Below, piece by piece: positions 35,888 to 43,961 of a stretch of 64,000 bases of DNA. The notes beneath the pieces are model-generated. The model was not told the origin of the DNA, searched no databases, and saw only the letters and a list, made by a program, of their open reading frames with translations. The translations under genes and the position numbers were made by a program. This DNA comes from SHZI01 sp963802215 (lineage in GTDB: Bacteria > Pseudomonadota > Gammaproteobacteria > Steroidobacterales > GCA-2729495): positions 248,001 to 312,000 of the forward strand of contig CAWDHQ010000002.1 in assembly GCA_963802215.1 (NCBI GenBank). Reading direction: 5' to 3'. How positions within the stretch are numbered: position 1 is the stretch's first letter; every line of letters begins with the position of its first letter.

Positions 35888-37542
35888 GCGTCCCGGTTCC
35901 AGCCCTTCAGGTACTTGTCCCAGTTCCGCTCGACGATGTCGAAGGACTCCGGGGCGAGCTTCGTCAGCAGGTCCCGGTTGCGTTCGGGATAAACCTGCGG
36001 CCCGCCCTCTTCCGGCAGCTGGCGCGTGGCATCGATCACGATCTTGCTGCTCATCGGCCTCTTCGGCGAGCTCGGGTCGAGCGCCATGCCGCGCGCCTCC
36101 CTGATGATCTCGGCGCCCGGCCAGGGCTGCCAGCGCGCGCCGACCGCCTGCATGACCTCGGTGCGATTGAGCACGTCCACATCCCGGTCGACCACGATGC
36201 AGGCCTTGGTGATCGGCACGAAGGTCGTGATCTTCTTGCCAGCCTCCAGCCCCTGCTTCGGCCCCGTCTTGTCTATGGCCAGGATGCCGATGCCGGTCCA
36301 CTCCACGGGCGAGTGAAAGGCGACCGCGTTGGGAATCGACTTCTTCAGGCGATAGAACGAGAACGCCTCGAGGGGCGCCGTGCAGAAGCCCCGGGTGACG
36401 CCGGTGAACTGGTTCAGGAGCCACGGCTGTTTGCGATGCGTGATGCAGGTGACCTCCATCACGAAGTTCTCCTCCTTCTTGAGCCCGAGATAGCCGTACA
36501 TCTCGCCAAACGGGCCCTCGGGCTGCATCTGGTCCAGCAGCACCTCGCCTTCTATCACCAGCTCCGCGTTGGCGGGAATCAGCATGTCGTTCGTCTCGCA
36601 CTTGACGACATCCACCGCCTTGTTGCGGAATCCGCCCGCGATCGCAAGCTCGTCGGCACCGCTCTTGGAGACCACGGACGAGCTGATGAACCAGCCGATC
36701 GGATCGTTGCCCATCACCAGGGCGATGGGGCAGCGCTTCTCGCCGCGCTCGATCTTCTTCATGAACATCTTCCAGCCCTGCTGGCCAGGCTCGGGGTTCA
36801 CGCCCATCAGCCGCGGACCCTTGATCTCGCACCGGTAGGTGCCGAAATTCATCCCCAGTTCCTTGTCCTGGGTGAACACGGAGGCGGTGTTGACGTAGCG
36901 GTTCGAGTCGGCCGGGTTGGACTTGATGAACGCGAAGTCGAGGACGTTGCACTGGTCGCCGCGCAGGATCACTTCCTTGACGGGCGCCGTGGCGGCCGGG
37001 ACCGGGTTGGTGGGAATCGACGGCGTCTTGCCCTCGCGGGCCTCCGCGCCCTCCAGGAGGAACTTGATGGTCTGGCGGTAGGTTTCGGGGCCTTGGCCGG
37101 GAACGGGCTCGCGCCCCCAGATGATCGCCTCGGTATCCCAGTGGCCCTGGTGATTGGTGATGACCGGGCCCTTGAGCCACCGGCCATCCTGCTTGATCTC
37201 CTCCACCAGCAGCGCGGGGGCGCCGTACCAGCCGAACTCGTCAATCAGCTTGTAGGTGAGCGCGGTCATCTCGTACTGGTCCTGGTCCAGCCGCTTCACG
37301 CGCATGACGAGGCCCCGGTCCTCCAGCGCCTTCACGTAGTCCCGGAAGCTGTCGAAGGGCCCCACGTCCCGGGCGGGCCAGTTGCGGGCGCTGGTTGCAG
37401 CGCGTGCCGGGGCTGGCGTCGAGACCGATATCCCGAGGGACGCCGCGATACCCGCTGCCGCCGTCAGCAGCTGGCGACGGTCGAGGCCCTCGCCCGTCCG
37501 CGTGGTGTCGTTGGGCGGATTCGATCGCTGCTCTTCGGACAT
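35884..37542 (-). CDS. UbiD-family prenylated-FMN decarboxylase with Tat signal
   Basis: A 552-residue UbiD-family protein. The active-site region is recognisable: an arginine in FGTYRCEIKGPRLMGV, and the paired acids in NAELVIEGEVLLDQMQPEGPFGEMYGYLG. The family binds prenylated FMN and (de)carboxylates aromatic or unsaturated acids. The first 50 residues are unusual: LDRRQLLTAAAGIAASLGIS followed by APARA looks like a twin-arginine signal, implying export of a folded, cofactor-loaded enzyme. No ubiX-type prenyltransferase gene is nearby. It ends by sharing a CTAG with the convergent small gene. Confidence 0.85.
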   Translation of the reverse strand: MSEEQRSNPPNDTTRTGEGLDRRQLLTAAAGIAASLGISVSTPAPARAATSARNWPARDVGPFDSFRDYVKALEDRGLVMRVKRLDQDQYEMTALTYKLIDEFGWYGAPALLVEEIKQDGRWLKGPVITNHQGHWDTEAIIWGREPVPGQGPETYRQTIKFLLEGAEAREGKTPSIPTNPVPAATAPVKEVILRGDQCNVLDFAFIKSNPADSNRYVNTASVFTQDKELGMNFGTYRCEIKGPRLMGVNPEPGQQGWKMFMKKIERGEKRCPIALVMGNDPIGWFISSSVVSKSGADELAIAGGFRNKAVDVVKCETNDMLIPANAELVIEGEVLLDQMQPEGPFGEMYGYLGLKKEENFVMEVTCITHRKQPWLLNQFTGVTRGFCTAPLEAFSFYRLKKSIPNAVAFHSPVEWTGIGILAIDKTGPKQGLEAGKKITTFVPITKACIVVDRDVDVLNRTEVMQAVGARWQPWPGAEIIREARGMALDPSSPKRPMSSKIVIDATRQLPEEGGPQVYPERNRDLLTKLAPESFDIVERNWDKYLKGWNRDA

Positions 37543-37606
37543 TCGGTGACTCCTGATGGGGGCTGATGCGCAGCGAATTGCTGGCTGGTGGCAATGTTAG
37601 GACGGG

Positions 37607-38287
37607 CTACTGCCCGAGATGGTTCCCCAGGAAGGCGAGGGTGCGCTCCAGCGCGAGCCTGTGGCTCGGCTCGTGGAACTCCGGCCGCTCGTCGCAGCTG
37701 AACCCGTGCCCGGCATCCGCATAGACATACACGGGGGCACCGGGCCGGCCGTTCCGGATCTGGGCCACGATCTCGGGCGGAATCAGGGGGTCGGTGGCGC
37801 CGAAATGGTAGAGGATGGGGCAGCGGGGCTGCTCATCGAGCCAACCCACGTTGGCCCTCCCGTAGTAGGACACCGCGGCGTCCACGTCGGTGCGGCAGGC
37901 CGCCAGGTCGGCAATTGCCCCTCCCCAGCAGTAGCCTACGGCGCCGACCTTCGCGCCTGCGGGCAGGTGGGCGCGCAGCGTGGCCACCGCCCCAGCCAGG
38001 TCGCTGGCCACGTCGCCGATGGCCAGTTGCTGCATCAGCGAGCGGCCTTCGTCGATCCGGGTGTAGGGCAGTTCGACGCCCGGCTGCAGGCGGTCGAACA
38101 GGGCGGGCGCCAGGGCCAGGAACCCGTGGGCGGCGAACTCGTCCGTGACCTGCCGCATGTGGGCGGTGACCCCGAAAATCTCCTGGAGCACCAGCAGCCC
38201 CGCCTTCGGCGCGCCCTGGGGCGAGGCCAGGTAGCCGCCCAGGACCTTACCATCCAAGGCTTTGATCTGTATGGCTTTACCGGGCAT
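37607..38287 (-). CDS. Dienelactone hydrolase family protein
   Basis: A 226-residue alpha/beta hydrolase of the dienelactone hydrolase family. The nucleophile is the cysteine in GAVGYCWGGAIA (about 119), the acid is probably D in FGATDPLIPP, and the histidine lies in YADAGHGFSC. True members open the lactone in chlorocatechol breakdown, but many homologues are general esterases. It has no signal peptide. It follows yceI on the same strand with 28 bases between. Confidence 0.88.
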   Translation of the reverse strand: MPGKAIQIKALDGKVLGGYLASPQGAPKAGLLVLQEIFGVTAHMRQVTDEFAAHGFLALAPALFDRLQPGVELPYTRIDEGRSLMQQLAIGDVASDLAGAVATLRAHLPAGAKVGAVGYCWGGAIADLAACRTDVDAAVSYYGRANVGWLDEQPRCPILYHFGATDPLIPPEIVAQIRNGRPGAPVYVYADAGHGFSCDERPEFHEPSHRLALERTLAFLGNHLGQ

Positions 38288-38315
38288 CCTGCTAAATTTC
38301 CTCTATAGACACTGA

Positions 38316-38915
38316 TTAATCACTGAGTCGCGTTGGCCGAAGCCGGATGTCGACCCGGACCTCTACCCGGTTACCCACGTAGGTCGTGTCCCGCCACTCG
38401 CCCTGGCCCACGCCGAAGGCCAGCCGCTCGAGGGTGGCCGATCCCACCAGGCGGGCCGGCTGACCGGCGGATGCCGGGGTCCAGCGGAAGCGGAGGCCCA
38501 CGGGAGCCGTGACGTCCCGGAGGGTCAGGGTGCCATTGGCCCGGAAGCCCTCGCCGTCCCGGAGGATCTGCCGGGCGGTGTACACCGCCCGGGGCCATGT
38601 CCCCGGATTGAACCACTCCGCGCCCTTCAGGACCTCGTCCCGCTCGGGATTGCCGGTGTCCACGGATCCCAGGTCAACGCGGGACGTGATGCTGCCCGTT
38701 TCCGGTGCCGCCGGATCGAACAGCACCTCGGCCGTAAAGCGGTCGAAGCGGCTCTCGAACTCGGCGCCTTGCTGGACGGCGATGAAGGTGAGCGTGCTGC
38801 CGGCGGGCTCGAGCTCGTAGGCCTGCGCCGGCCCGGTGAGGGTAGGAGCGGCTTTAGCCGCGACCAGAAGTAGAAGTGTCGCGGCTAAAGCCGCTCCTAC
38901 AGTCGCCTTGTTCAA
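38316..38915 (-). CDS. yceI: YceI-family periplasmic lipid-binding protein
   Basis: A 199-residue YceI protein. The mature domain begins YELEPAGSTLTFIAVQQGAEFESRFDRF and shows the family beta-barrel pattern; YceI barrels bind isoprenoid-type lipids. The start is TTG at 38915, whose last two bases begin the stop of the upstream cytochrome gene (TTGA overlap). Residues 6-25, the hydrophobic core of the signal peptide (VGAALAA...VAAKAAPT), are encoded entirely by an inverted pair of REP units (38842-38900). The likely cleavage is before YELEPAG. The yceJ-yceI gene order matches E. coli. Confidence 0.86.
   Translation of the reverse strand: MNKATVGAALAATLLLLVAAKAAPTLTGPAQAYELEPAGSTLTFIAVQQGAEFESRFDRFTAEVLFDPAAPETGSITSRVDLGSVDTGNPERDEVLKGAEWFNPGTWPRAVYTARQILRDGEGFRANGTLTLRDVTAPVGLRFRWTPASAGQPARLVGSATLERLAFGVGQGEWRDTTYVGNRVEVRVDIRLRPTRLSD
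38842..38900. repeat. REP pair encoding the YceI signal-peptide core
   Basis: Two REP units in opposite orientation (38842-38863 and 38879-38900) are separated by 15 bases. Both have the TTTA/TAAA loop variant, and each is the reverse complement of the other. They lie wholly within the yceI coding sequence and could fold into a long hairpin starting 15 bases after the start codon. Confidence 0.92.
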
Positions 38916-39463
38916 GACGGATCCGACTCCGCGAACGGCAGCATTGTCCGCAGCACCGCATCCTTGCGGACGAAGTGGTGGTGAAGGGCGGCCAGGGCGT
39001 GGGCGCTGATGAGGGTCAGGAGGATCGTCCCCTGCATCTCGTGGGCCGCCGCCATTCCCTTCGAGAATTCCGCGTTCACACCGACGATGGTCGGCACCGT
39101 GAACAGGCCGAAGAAGCTCACCGGGAAATTCGCCGCCTGGGAACGGAGCAGCCCCGTCAGCGGCATGAGGAACATCAACGCATAGAGCAGGACCTGCGTG
39201 ATCCGCGCGACGAGGCGCTGCCAGCCGGGGATTCCTCCGGGGAGGCGCGGTGCCGGATGGGTCAGCCGCCAGGCGAGCCGCAGGGCCGTCGCCGCGAAGA
39301 TCAGCAGGCCGATGGACTTGTGAGTGGCGTAGTTGCCGAGCTTGTCGGGGCCCAGAGGCTGGTCCACCATGTAGAACGCCAGCGGGATCTGCAGCACCAG
39401 TAGCAGAGCGATCAGCCAGTGGAAGGCTCTCGCAATGCTGCCATACGCGTGGGGTGCGTTCAT
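38912..39463 (-). CDS. yceJ: Cytochrome b561 family membrane protein
   Basis: A 183-residue four-helix cytochrome b561 of the YceJ/CybB type. Haem-ligand histidines are expected in ARAFHWLIALLL, THKSIGLLIF, AAAHEMQGTILL and ALAALHHHFV. It probably transfers electrons between quinol and the periplasm. Its stop overlaps the yceI start, so the two are coupled. Only 20 bases separate its ATG from the divergent transporter start, so its promoter must lie partly inside that gene. Confidence 0.9.
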   Translation of the reverse strand: MNAPHAYGSIARAFHWLIALLLVLQIPLAFYMVDQPLGPDKLGNYATHKSIGLLIFAATALRLAWRLTHPAPRLPGGIPGWQRLVARITQVLLYALMFLMPLTGLLRSQAANFPVSFFGLFTVPTIVGVNAEFSKGMAAAHEMQGTILLTLISAHALAALHHHFVRKDAVLRTMLPFAESDPS

Positions 39464-39483
39464 TCCGTTAGCATACCCGACGC

Positions 39484-40362
39484 ATGTATGCCCAGCTGGT
39501 CCCCATCCTTGCGCCGGTCTTTCTCGTCACGCTCATCGGCTATGGGTGGGCGCGGCTCGGCGCACCCTTTCAGAGGGACTTCCTCACCGGACTGGTGATG
39601 AACATCGGCGTCCCGTGCCTGATCCTGAATGGCACGCTGCACCTCGAGGCCGACGCGGGTGCGTTCCTGTCGATGCTGGGCTATGCAGCCCTCGCCCTGG
39701 TCGTGTGCGCGCTGATCGGTGCGATCGTGCTTCGGGCCCTGGGCCAGCCGCTGCGGAGCTACCTGCCGCCCATCGCGTTCGGCAATGCCGGGAATCTCGG
39801 TCTGCCGCTTTGCCTGTTCGCCTTCGGCAAGCAGGGCCTGGGACTGGCGATCGGATTCTATCTGGTGGGTTCCGTGTCCCAGTTCATCGCGGGGCCCCTG
39901 TTCCAGGGGCGGCAGCCGGTCTGGCGCACCCTCGCGACGACGCCCGTGAACTACGCCGCCGTCCTCGGCGTCGGACTACTTGCAACCGGCTCCACCCTGC
40001 CGCTGTGGATCAGCAACACCATCGAGTTGCTCGCGGGCATCGCCATTCCGCTGATGATGCTGGCGCTCGGTCACTCATTGGGGAGCTTCCAGGTGCACCG
40101 CCTGCCGGTGGCCGCTGGCATCGCAGCGGCCCGCCTCGGTCTCGGTCTGCTGGTGGGGGTTTCGATCTCGCTGGTCTTCGGCCTGACCGGCGTGGAGCGC
40201 GGCGTGGTGCTGGTGCAGAGTGCGATGCCGGTCGCCGTGTTCAATTACCTGCTTGCTGCCCGCTATGACCGGCACCCGGAGGATATCGCCGGTGCAATCG
40301 TCATCTCGACGCTGGTCGCGTTCGCGCTGCTGCCCGTGCTGTTGCTCTTCGCGCTGCCGTAG
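39484..40362 (+). CDS. AEC-family auxin-efflux-carrier-like transporter
   Basis: A 292-residue inner-membrane protein with about ten helices and the AEC-family pattern: LAPVFLVTLIGYGWARLG at the start, NIGVPCLILNGTL in the first half, and a second repeat ending VVLVQSAMPVAVFNYLLAARY. Bacterial members carry malate, malonate or similar acids. The substrate is not deducible. The TAG stop is contributed by a REP head at 40359. Confidence 0.88.
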   Translation: MYAQLVPILAPVFLVTLIGYGWARLGAPFQRDFLTGLVMNIGVPCLILNGTLHLEADAGAFLSMLGYAALALVVCALIGAIVLRALGQPLRSYLPPIAFGNAGNLGLPLCLFAFGKQGLGLAIGFYLVGSVSQFIAGPLFQGRQPVWRTLATTPVNYAAVLGVGLLATGSTLPLWISNTIELLAGIAIPLMMLALGHSLGSFQVHRLPVAAGIAAARLGLGLLVGVSISLVFGLTGVERGVVLVQSAMPVAVFNYLLAARYDRHPEDIAGAIVISTLVAFALLPVLLLFALP

Positions 40363-40380
40363 GAGCGGCTTCAGCCGCGA
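40359..40380 (+). repeat. REP unit supplying the transporter stop codon
   Basis: A complete GTAG-headed REP; TAG at 40360-40362 is the stop of the AEC gene. Its opposite strand supplies the TGA (40371-40373) of the small convergent gene. Confidence 0.9.
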
Positions 40381-40574
40381 TCCATCCCGCTGGCCGCGTC
40401 ACTCCCGAACCCGCGCCGCCGGAACTCAGCGAGTATCCCCAGCATCACGTCATCCACCGGCGACTCGAAGGGCACCCGGTACCCACGCACGAGGAGGTGC
40501 TCGTCGTCGGTGTCAGGCGCCGGCGAAGTGCTCGGAAACGTGGCCAGAAGGTAACGGAGCAGATCCTGTTCCAT
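40371..40574 (-). CDS. Small hypothetical protein
   Basis: A 67-residue hydrophilic protein with no recognised family. A GGAGAA ribosome site lies about nine bases before the ATG. The last residues (GMDRG and stop) are read out of the REP at 40359-40380, so the present C-terminus was set by REP insertion. It overlaps the tail of another small frame (40513-40731) by 62 bases on the same strand. Confidence 0.5.
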   Translation of the reverse strand: MEQDLLRYLLATFPSTSPAPDTDDEHLLVRGYRVPFESPVDDVMLGILAEFRRRGFGSDAASGMDRG

Positions 40575-40731
40575 GGGCGGGGTTCTCCAGGTTTGAGGCG
40601 CGCCAGATCTGGGCCGGCGCGGGGACGGTGGGGCGGGCGGGGTGACTGGTGGTGAAGGGTGGCGTCAGGGCAGCCCGGCGCAGGGCCTCGGGCCAGCTCG
40701 GGATTCCGTTCCCGCGGATCGGGCTGCTCAT
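40513..40731 (-). CDS. Possible small hypothetical protein
   Basis: A 72-codon frame with a near-perfect Shine-Dalgarno (AAGGAG, seven bases before ATG 40731). The N-terminus (MSSPIRGNGIPSWPEALRRA) looks protein-like, but the rest is Pro/Ser-rich and may be unconstrained. It overlaps the downstream small gene. The strong ribosome site is the main support. Confidence 0.42.
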   Translation of the reverse strand: MSSPIRGNGIPSWPEALRRAALTPPFTTSHPARPTVPAPAQIWRASNLENPAHGTGSAPLPSGHVSEHFAGA

Positions 40732-40901
40732 CGTGACGCTCCTTGCCAGAGCCTGCAGTGTCGCCGGCCCCGGTTGCGCGGCGATGACGGCTGGATGTCA
40801 GTTCTGCGTCAGGCCCGGTGCCTGTGCAGCGCGGTACACTGACTCGTCAGTCGGCAAGACGAAGCGACCTATATATATGATTTTATGGTCTTTATGGATC
40901 C

Positions 40902-40919
40902 TGCAAGATTCCTCTTGCA
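40902..40919. promoter_or_regulatory. Candidate PhaR operator upstream of phaP
   Basis: A perfect inverted repeat, TGCAAGA-TTCC-TCTTGCA, lies 70-90 bases before the phasin ATG. It sits beside an AT-rich stretch (40870-40890, TATATATATGATTTTAT) that is probably the promoter core. PhaR repressors bind TGC-containing palindromes before phasin genes, and phaR lies just downstream. The rest of 40732-40989 shows no gene. Confidence 0.5.
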
Positions 40920-40989
40920 TCGCACAAGTCCCAGCCCTATCATTCTCCTCGCCCAAGTTGGGCACATGGCCTGCCAAGGAGTGACTCAC

Positions 40990-41346
40990 ATGACGACCCA
41001 GAACGATCAGTTCGCGAATTTCCTCGGTTTCCAGCAGGAAGCCCTTGAGCCCATCCGTGCCGCCAATGGCATGGCTGCCGACGCTTTCGAGCGCCTGTCC
41101 CGCCAGAACTACGCGGTCCTGGGCGACTGCATCAACTTCGCCGTGGAGCAGGCCCGCCTGCCCACCCAGACGGCGGATTACACCCAGTACCTGGGCAAGC
41201 AGATGGAGACCGCCCGCCTCTTCGGCGACCAGCTCGTCCGCCGTTCCCAGGAGTACGTGGAGATCATGACCGCCTTCCAGGCCAAGGCCCAGTCAGCCGT
41301 CCAGACGGCCGCCCAGGCCGCCACGTCCAAGGCGAAGGCTGCCTGA
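40990..41346 (+). CDS. phaP: Phasin (PHA granule-associated protein)
   Basis: A 118-residue helical protein of the phasin family. It is amphipathic throughout, with a Gln/Ala-rich C-terminus (AQSAVQTAAQAATSKAKAA). Phasins coat polyhydroxyalkanoate granules and control their size and number. AAGGAG lies nine bases before the ATG, a strong ribosome site that fits an abundant protein. It is followed by a clear terminator and a REP pair, then phaR and phaC. A palindrome upstream is a probable PhaR site. Confidence 0.9.
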   Translation: MTTQNDQFANFLGFQQEALEPIRAANGMAADAFERLSRQNYAVLGDCINFAVEQARLPTQTADYTQYLGKQMETARLFGDQLVRRSQEYVEIMTAFQAKAQSAVQTAAQAATSKAKAA

Positions 41347-41377
41347 CAGCCCTCCCTGACAACTGAAGTACCCCTTG

Positions 41378-41416
41378 AAGGGGCGGTGGCCATCGGCTGC
41401 CGCCCCTTTTCTTTTT
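41378..41416 (+). terminator. Rho-independent terminator after phaP
   Basis: GGGGCGG (41380-41386) pairs with CCGCCCC (41400-41406), followed by TTTTCTTTTT. It lies 31 bases after the phasin stop, consistent with an abundant monocistronic phaP message. Confidence 0.85.
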
Positions 41417-41419
41417 GCT

Positions 41420-41489
41420 GTAGGAGCGGCTTCAGCCGCGACCGGTCACTTAACGATAAGTAACGGGTCGCGGCTGAAGCCGCTCCTAC
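41420..41489. repeat. REP pair between phaP and phaR
   Basis: REP units at 41420-41441 (plus) and 41468-41489 (minus) are separated by 26 bases, directly after the phaP terminator. Together they could form a long hairpin insulating phaP from phaR. Confidence 0.9.
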
Positions 41490-41512
41490 AGGCGGCGGGC
41501 GTGGTAGTAGTA

Positions 41513-41535
41513 TTCTTGCAGCGCAGAAGCGCTGC
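41513..41535. promoter_or_regulatory. Candidate PhaR autoregulatory site
   Basis: Upstream of phaR, TTCTTGCA (41513-41520) repeats the right half of the phaP operator. It overlaps a perfect inverted repeat, GCAGCGC-AGAA-GCGCTGC (41518-41535). Autoregulation by PhaR is known in other bacteria; here it is an inference from the shared half-site. Confidence 0.4.
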
Positions 41536-41571
41536 CCGGAACAGTCCGTCAAACACCTAGCAGGGTCGGTC

Positions 41572-42090
41572 ATGCCAAGAACAATAAAAAAGTACGCCAA
41601 CCGCAGGCTCTACGACACGGAGGCCAGTCGCCACGTGACCCTGGATGGCATCCGGCAGCTCGTGGCGGGTGGGGAGGACGTGGTGGTCATCGATGACACC
41701 ACCGGCCAGGACATCACGCGCAACATCCTGTTGCAGGTGATCTCCGAGCAGGAGCAGGGCGGCCGCCCGATTCTTTCGGCCGACATGCTGAAACACATCA
41801 TCCGCTTCTACGGCAATCCGCTGCAGGAGCTGATGGGCGGCTACCTGGAGCGCAGCGTCGAGGTGTTCATGAGCCAGCAGAAGGCACTGCAGGACCAGAT
41901 CCAGAAGACGATGGGCATGACTCCCTTTGGTACGATGCAAACGCTGGCCCAGAAGAACATGGAAGCGTGGGGACAGCTGCAGAAATCATTCCTCGACATG
42001 CTGACGCCCAGAACCGGGGCCGGCGGCCAGGCCGATGCGCCCTCCAGCCACCAGCCATCGCCCCCGCCGGGCGAACAGGCCAAGGATTGA
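41572..42090 (+). CDS. phaR: PHA synthesis repressor PhaR
   Basis: A 172-residue regulator. The N-terminal DNA-binding domain starts IKKYANRRLYDTEASRHVTLDGIRQLV, the PhaR/PHB_acc_N signature, and is followed by the PHB accumulation regulatory domain (SADMLKHIIRFYGNPLQELMGGYLERSV). The Pro/Ser-rich tail is disordered. PhaR binds PHA granules and the phaP promoter, releasing phasin expression when polymer accumulates. It precedes phaC by nine bases. Confidence 0.93.
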   Translation: MPRTIKKYANRRLYDTEASRHVTLDGIRQLVAGGEDVVVIDDTTGQDITRNILLQVISEQEQGGRPILSADMLKHIIRFYGNPLQELMGGYLERSVEVFMSQQKALQDQIQKTMGMTPFGTMQTLAQKNMEAWGQLQKSFLDMLTPRTGAGGQADAPSSHQPSPPPGEQAKD

Positions 42091-42099
42091 GCGCCTCGA

Positions 42100-43938
42100 T
42101 TGTCCGCCGCTGAACCCAAATTCCCTCCACCGGATCCGGAGGCATTCGCCCGGGAACTTGCGGACCTCACCGCCAGGGCCCAGGCCATGTTCTCCGAGCT
42201 CATGAAGACACCGGCCGCGCGCGCGGCTTTCGGCCTCGAAGCTCCATCAAATCCCGACCCGCTGAACGCTGCGCCCGCGATGCAGGCAGCGGCGCAGCAA
42301 CTGATGATGGACCCGGCGAAACTCGTCCAGGCCAATCTCCAGCTCTGGCAGCAGCACATGCTGCTGTGGCAGCAGATGTCGGCGTCCATGACGGGCGCCG
42401 CCCTCGGTGGTGCCGGAGGGATCGGGCAGGCGTCATCGCCGGTCGCTGAGCCCGACAAGGGGGATCGGCGGTTCCGGCATCCCGACTGGAACGAGAACCC
42501 GCTGTTCGACTACCTGAAGCAGTCCTACCTCATCACGTCGCGCTGGCTCGTCGAGACCATGTCCACCGTGGCGGGCCTCGATGCTCAGACCGCCAGGAAG
42601 GTGGACTTCTACACCCGGCAGTTCGCCGATGCCTTTTCACCCAGCAATTTCGTCTGGACCAATCCAGAAGTGTTGCGTGCCACTTTCGAGACCCAGGGCC
42701 AGAACCTGCGCAAGGGCCTCGAGAACTTCCAGCGGGACCTGCAGCGGGGCGACGGCCAGCTGCGGATCACGATGAGCGACCCGGACGCCTTCGAACTGGG
42801 CGTCAACCTGGCCACCACGCCCGGCAAGGTGGTGTTCCAGAACGACCTGATCCAGCTCATCCAGTACGAACCGACCACGGGGCAGGTGCACCGCACGCCA
42901 ATCCTGATGGTGCCGGCCTGGATCAACAAGTACTACATCCTGGACCTGACGGCGAAGAAATCCCTGGTGCGCTGGGCCGTGTCCCGGGGCTACACGGTGT
43001 TCGTCGTCTCCTGGGTGAACCCCGACGAGTCCCTGGCCCACAAGGAATTCGACGACTACCTCACCGAGGGCGTCATCGCGGCCCTGGATGCGGTCGAGGC
43101 GGCCACCGGCGAGCACGAGGTGCACGGCCTCGGTTACTGCATCGGCGGCACCCTGATCGGCGTGGCACTGGGCTACCTGGCCGGCATCAACGACCAGCGC
43201 CTGAAGACCGCCACCATGTTTACGGCCCAGGTGGACTTCTCCGAGCCCGGCGACCTGGCCGTGTTCATCGACGAGAAGCAGCTCGACAGCCTGGACCGGA
43301 TGATGGGCGAGAAGGGCTATCTCGAGGCCCAGGCCATGTTCACCACCTTCAACATGCTCAGGGCGAACGACCTGATCTGGTCCTTCTTCGTCAGCAACTA
43401 CCTGCTCGGGAAGGAACCCCAGCCCTTCGACCTCCTGCACTGGAACGCGGATGCCACGCGGATGCCGCGCCGGATGCATCTCTTCTACCTGCGGCAGATG
43501 TACCTGCACAACAACCTGGTGAAGCCCGGCGCGGTAACGCTCGCCGGCGTGCCGATCGACCTGACGAAGGTGACGGTTCCTGTGTACCTGCAGGCCTGCA
43601 AGGAAGACCACATCGCTCCGTTCCGCTCCGTGTTCAAGGCGCGCCACAACTTCTCGGGGCCAGTGCGCTTCGTGCTGGCCGGCTCGGGCCATATCGCCGG
43701 CGTCATCAATCCACCCGACGCCAACAAGTACCAGTACTGGCTGAACGCGGCGGAGCCTTGGGAGATGGACCCCTGGCTGCGCGGTGCCGTCGAACACCCC
43801 GGCAGCTGGTGGCCCGACTGGGATGCGTGGCTTGCGCCCCAGTCCGGCGGGATGGTGCCGGCGCGCAAGCCGGGCGACGGGAAGCTGTTCGTGCTCGAAG
43901 ACGCACCCGGCATCTTCGTGCAAAGCCGCGCGTTGTAG
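42100..43938 (+). CDS. phaC: Class I polyhydroxyalkanoate synthase
   Basis: A 612-residue class I PHA synthase. The catalytic triad is C347 in GYCIGG (lipase-like box), D503 in CKEDHIAPF and H531 in GSGHIAGVI. It polymerises (R)-3-hydroxyacyl-CoA on granules. The start is TTG at 42100, after an AAGGA about 15 bases upstream; the next ATG (42187) would lose part of the N-terminal domain. The N-terminal 110 residues are Ala/Met-rich, as in other class I enzymes. The TAG stop is the head of a REP. Confidence 0.94.
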   Translation: MSAAEPKFPPPDPEAFARELADLTARAQAMFSELMKTPAARAAFGLEAPSNPDPLNAAPAMQAAAQQLMMDPAKLVQANLQLWQQHMLLWQQMSASMTGAALGGAGGIGQASSPVAEPDKGDRRFRHPDWNENPLFDYLKQSYLITSRWLVETMSTVAGLDAQTARKVDFYTRQFADAFSPSNFVWTNPEVLRATFETQGQNLRKGLENFQRDLQRGDGQLRITMSDPDAFELGVNLATTPGKVVFQNDLIQLIQYEPTTGQVHRTPILMVPAWINKYYILDLTAKKSLVRWAVSRGYTVFVVSWVNPDESLAHKEFDDYLTEGVIAALDAVEAATGEHEVHGLGYCIGGTLIGVALGYLAGINDQRLKTATMFTAQVDFSEPGDLAVFIDEKQLDSLDRMMGEKGYLEAQAMFTTFNMLRANDLIWSFFVSNYLLGKEPQPFDLLHWNADATRMPRRMHLFYLRQMYLHNNLVKPGAVTLAGVPIDLTKVTVPVYLQACKEDHIAPFRSVFKARHNFSGPVRFVLAGSGHIAGVINPPDANKYQYWLNAAEPWEMDPWLRGAVEHPGSWWPDWDAWLAPQSGGMVPARKPGDGKLFVLEDAPGIFVQSRAL

Positions 43939-43956
43939 GAGCGCCTTCAGGCGCGA
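43935..43956 (+). repeat. REP unit bridging phaC stop and next start
   Basis: A complete REP filling the gap between phaC and the FAD oxidoreductase ATG at 43962. Its TAG (43936-43938) ends phaC. Its AGGAG (43937-43941) is the only Shine-Dalgarno-like sequence before the next start. The hairpin GCGCC-TTCA-GGCGC (43941-43954) lies between them. Confidence 0.9.
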
Positions 43957-43961
43957 CCCTC

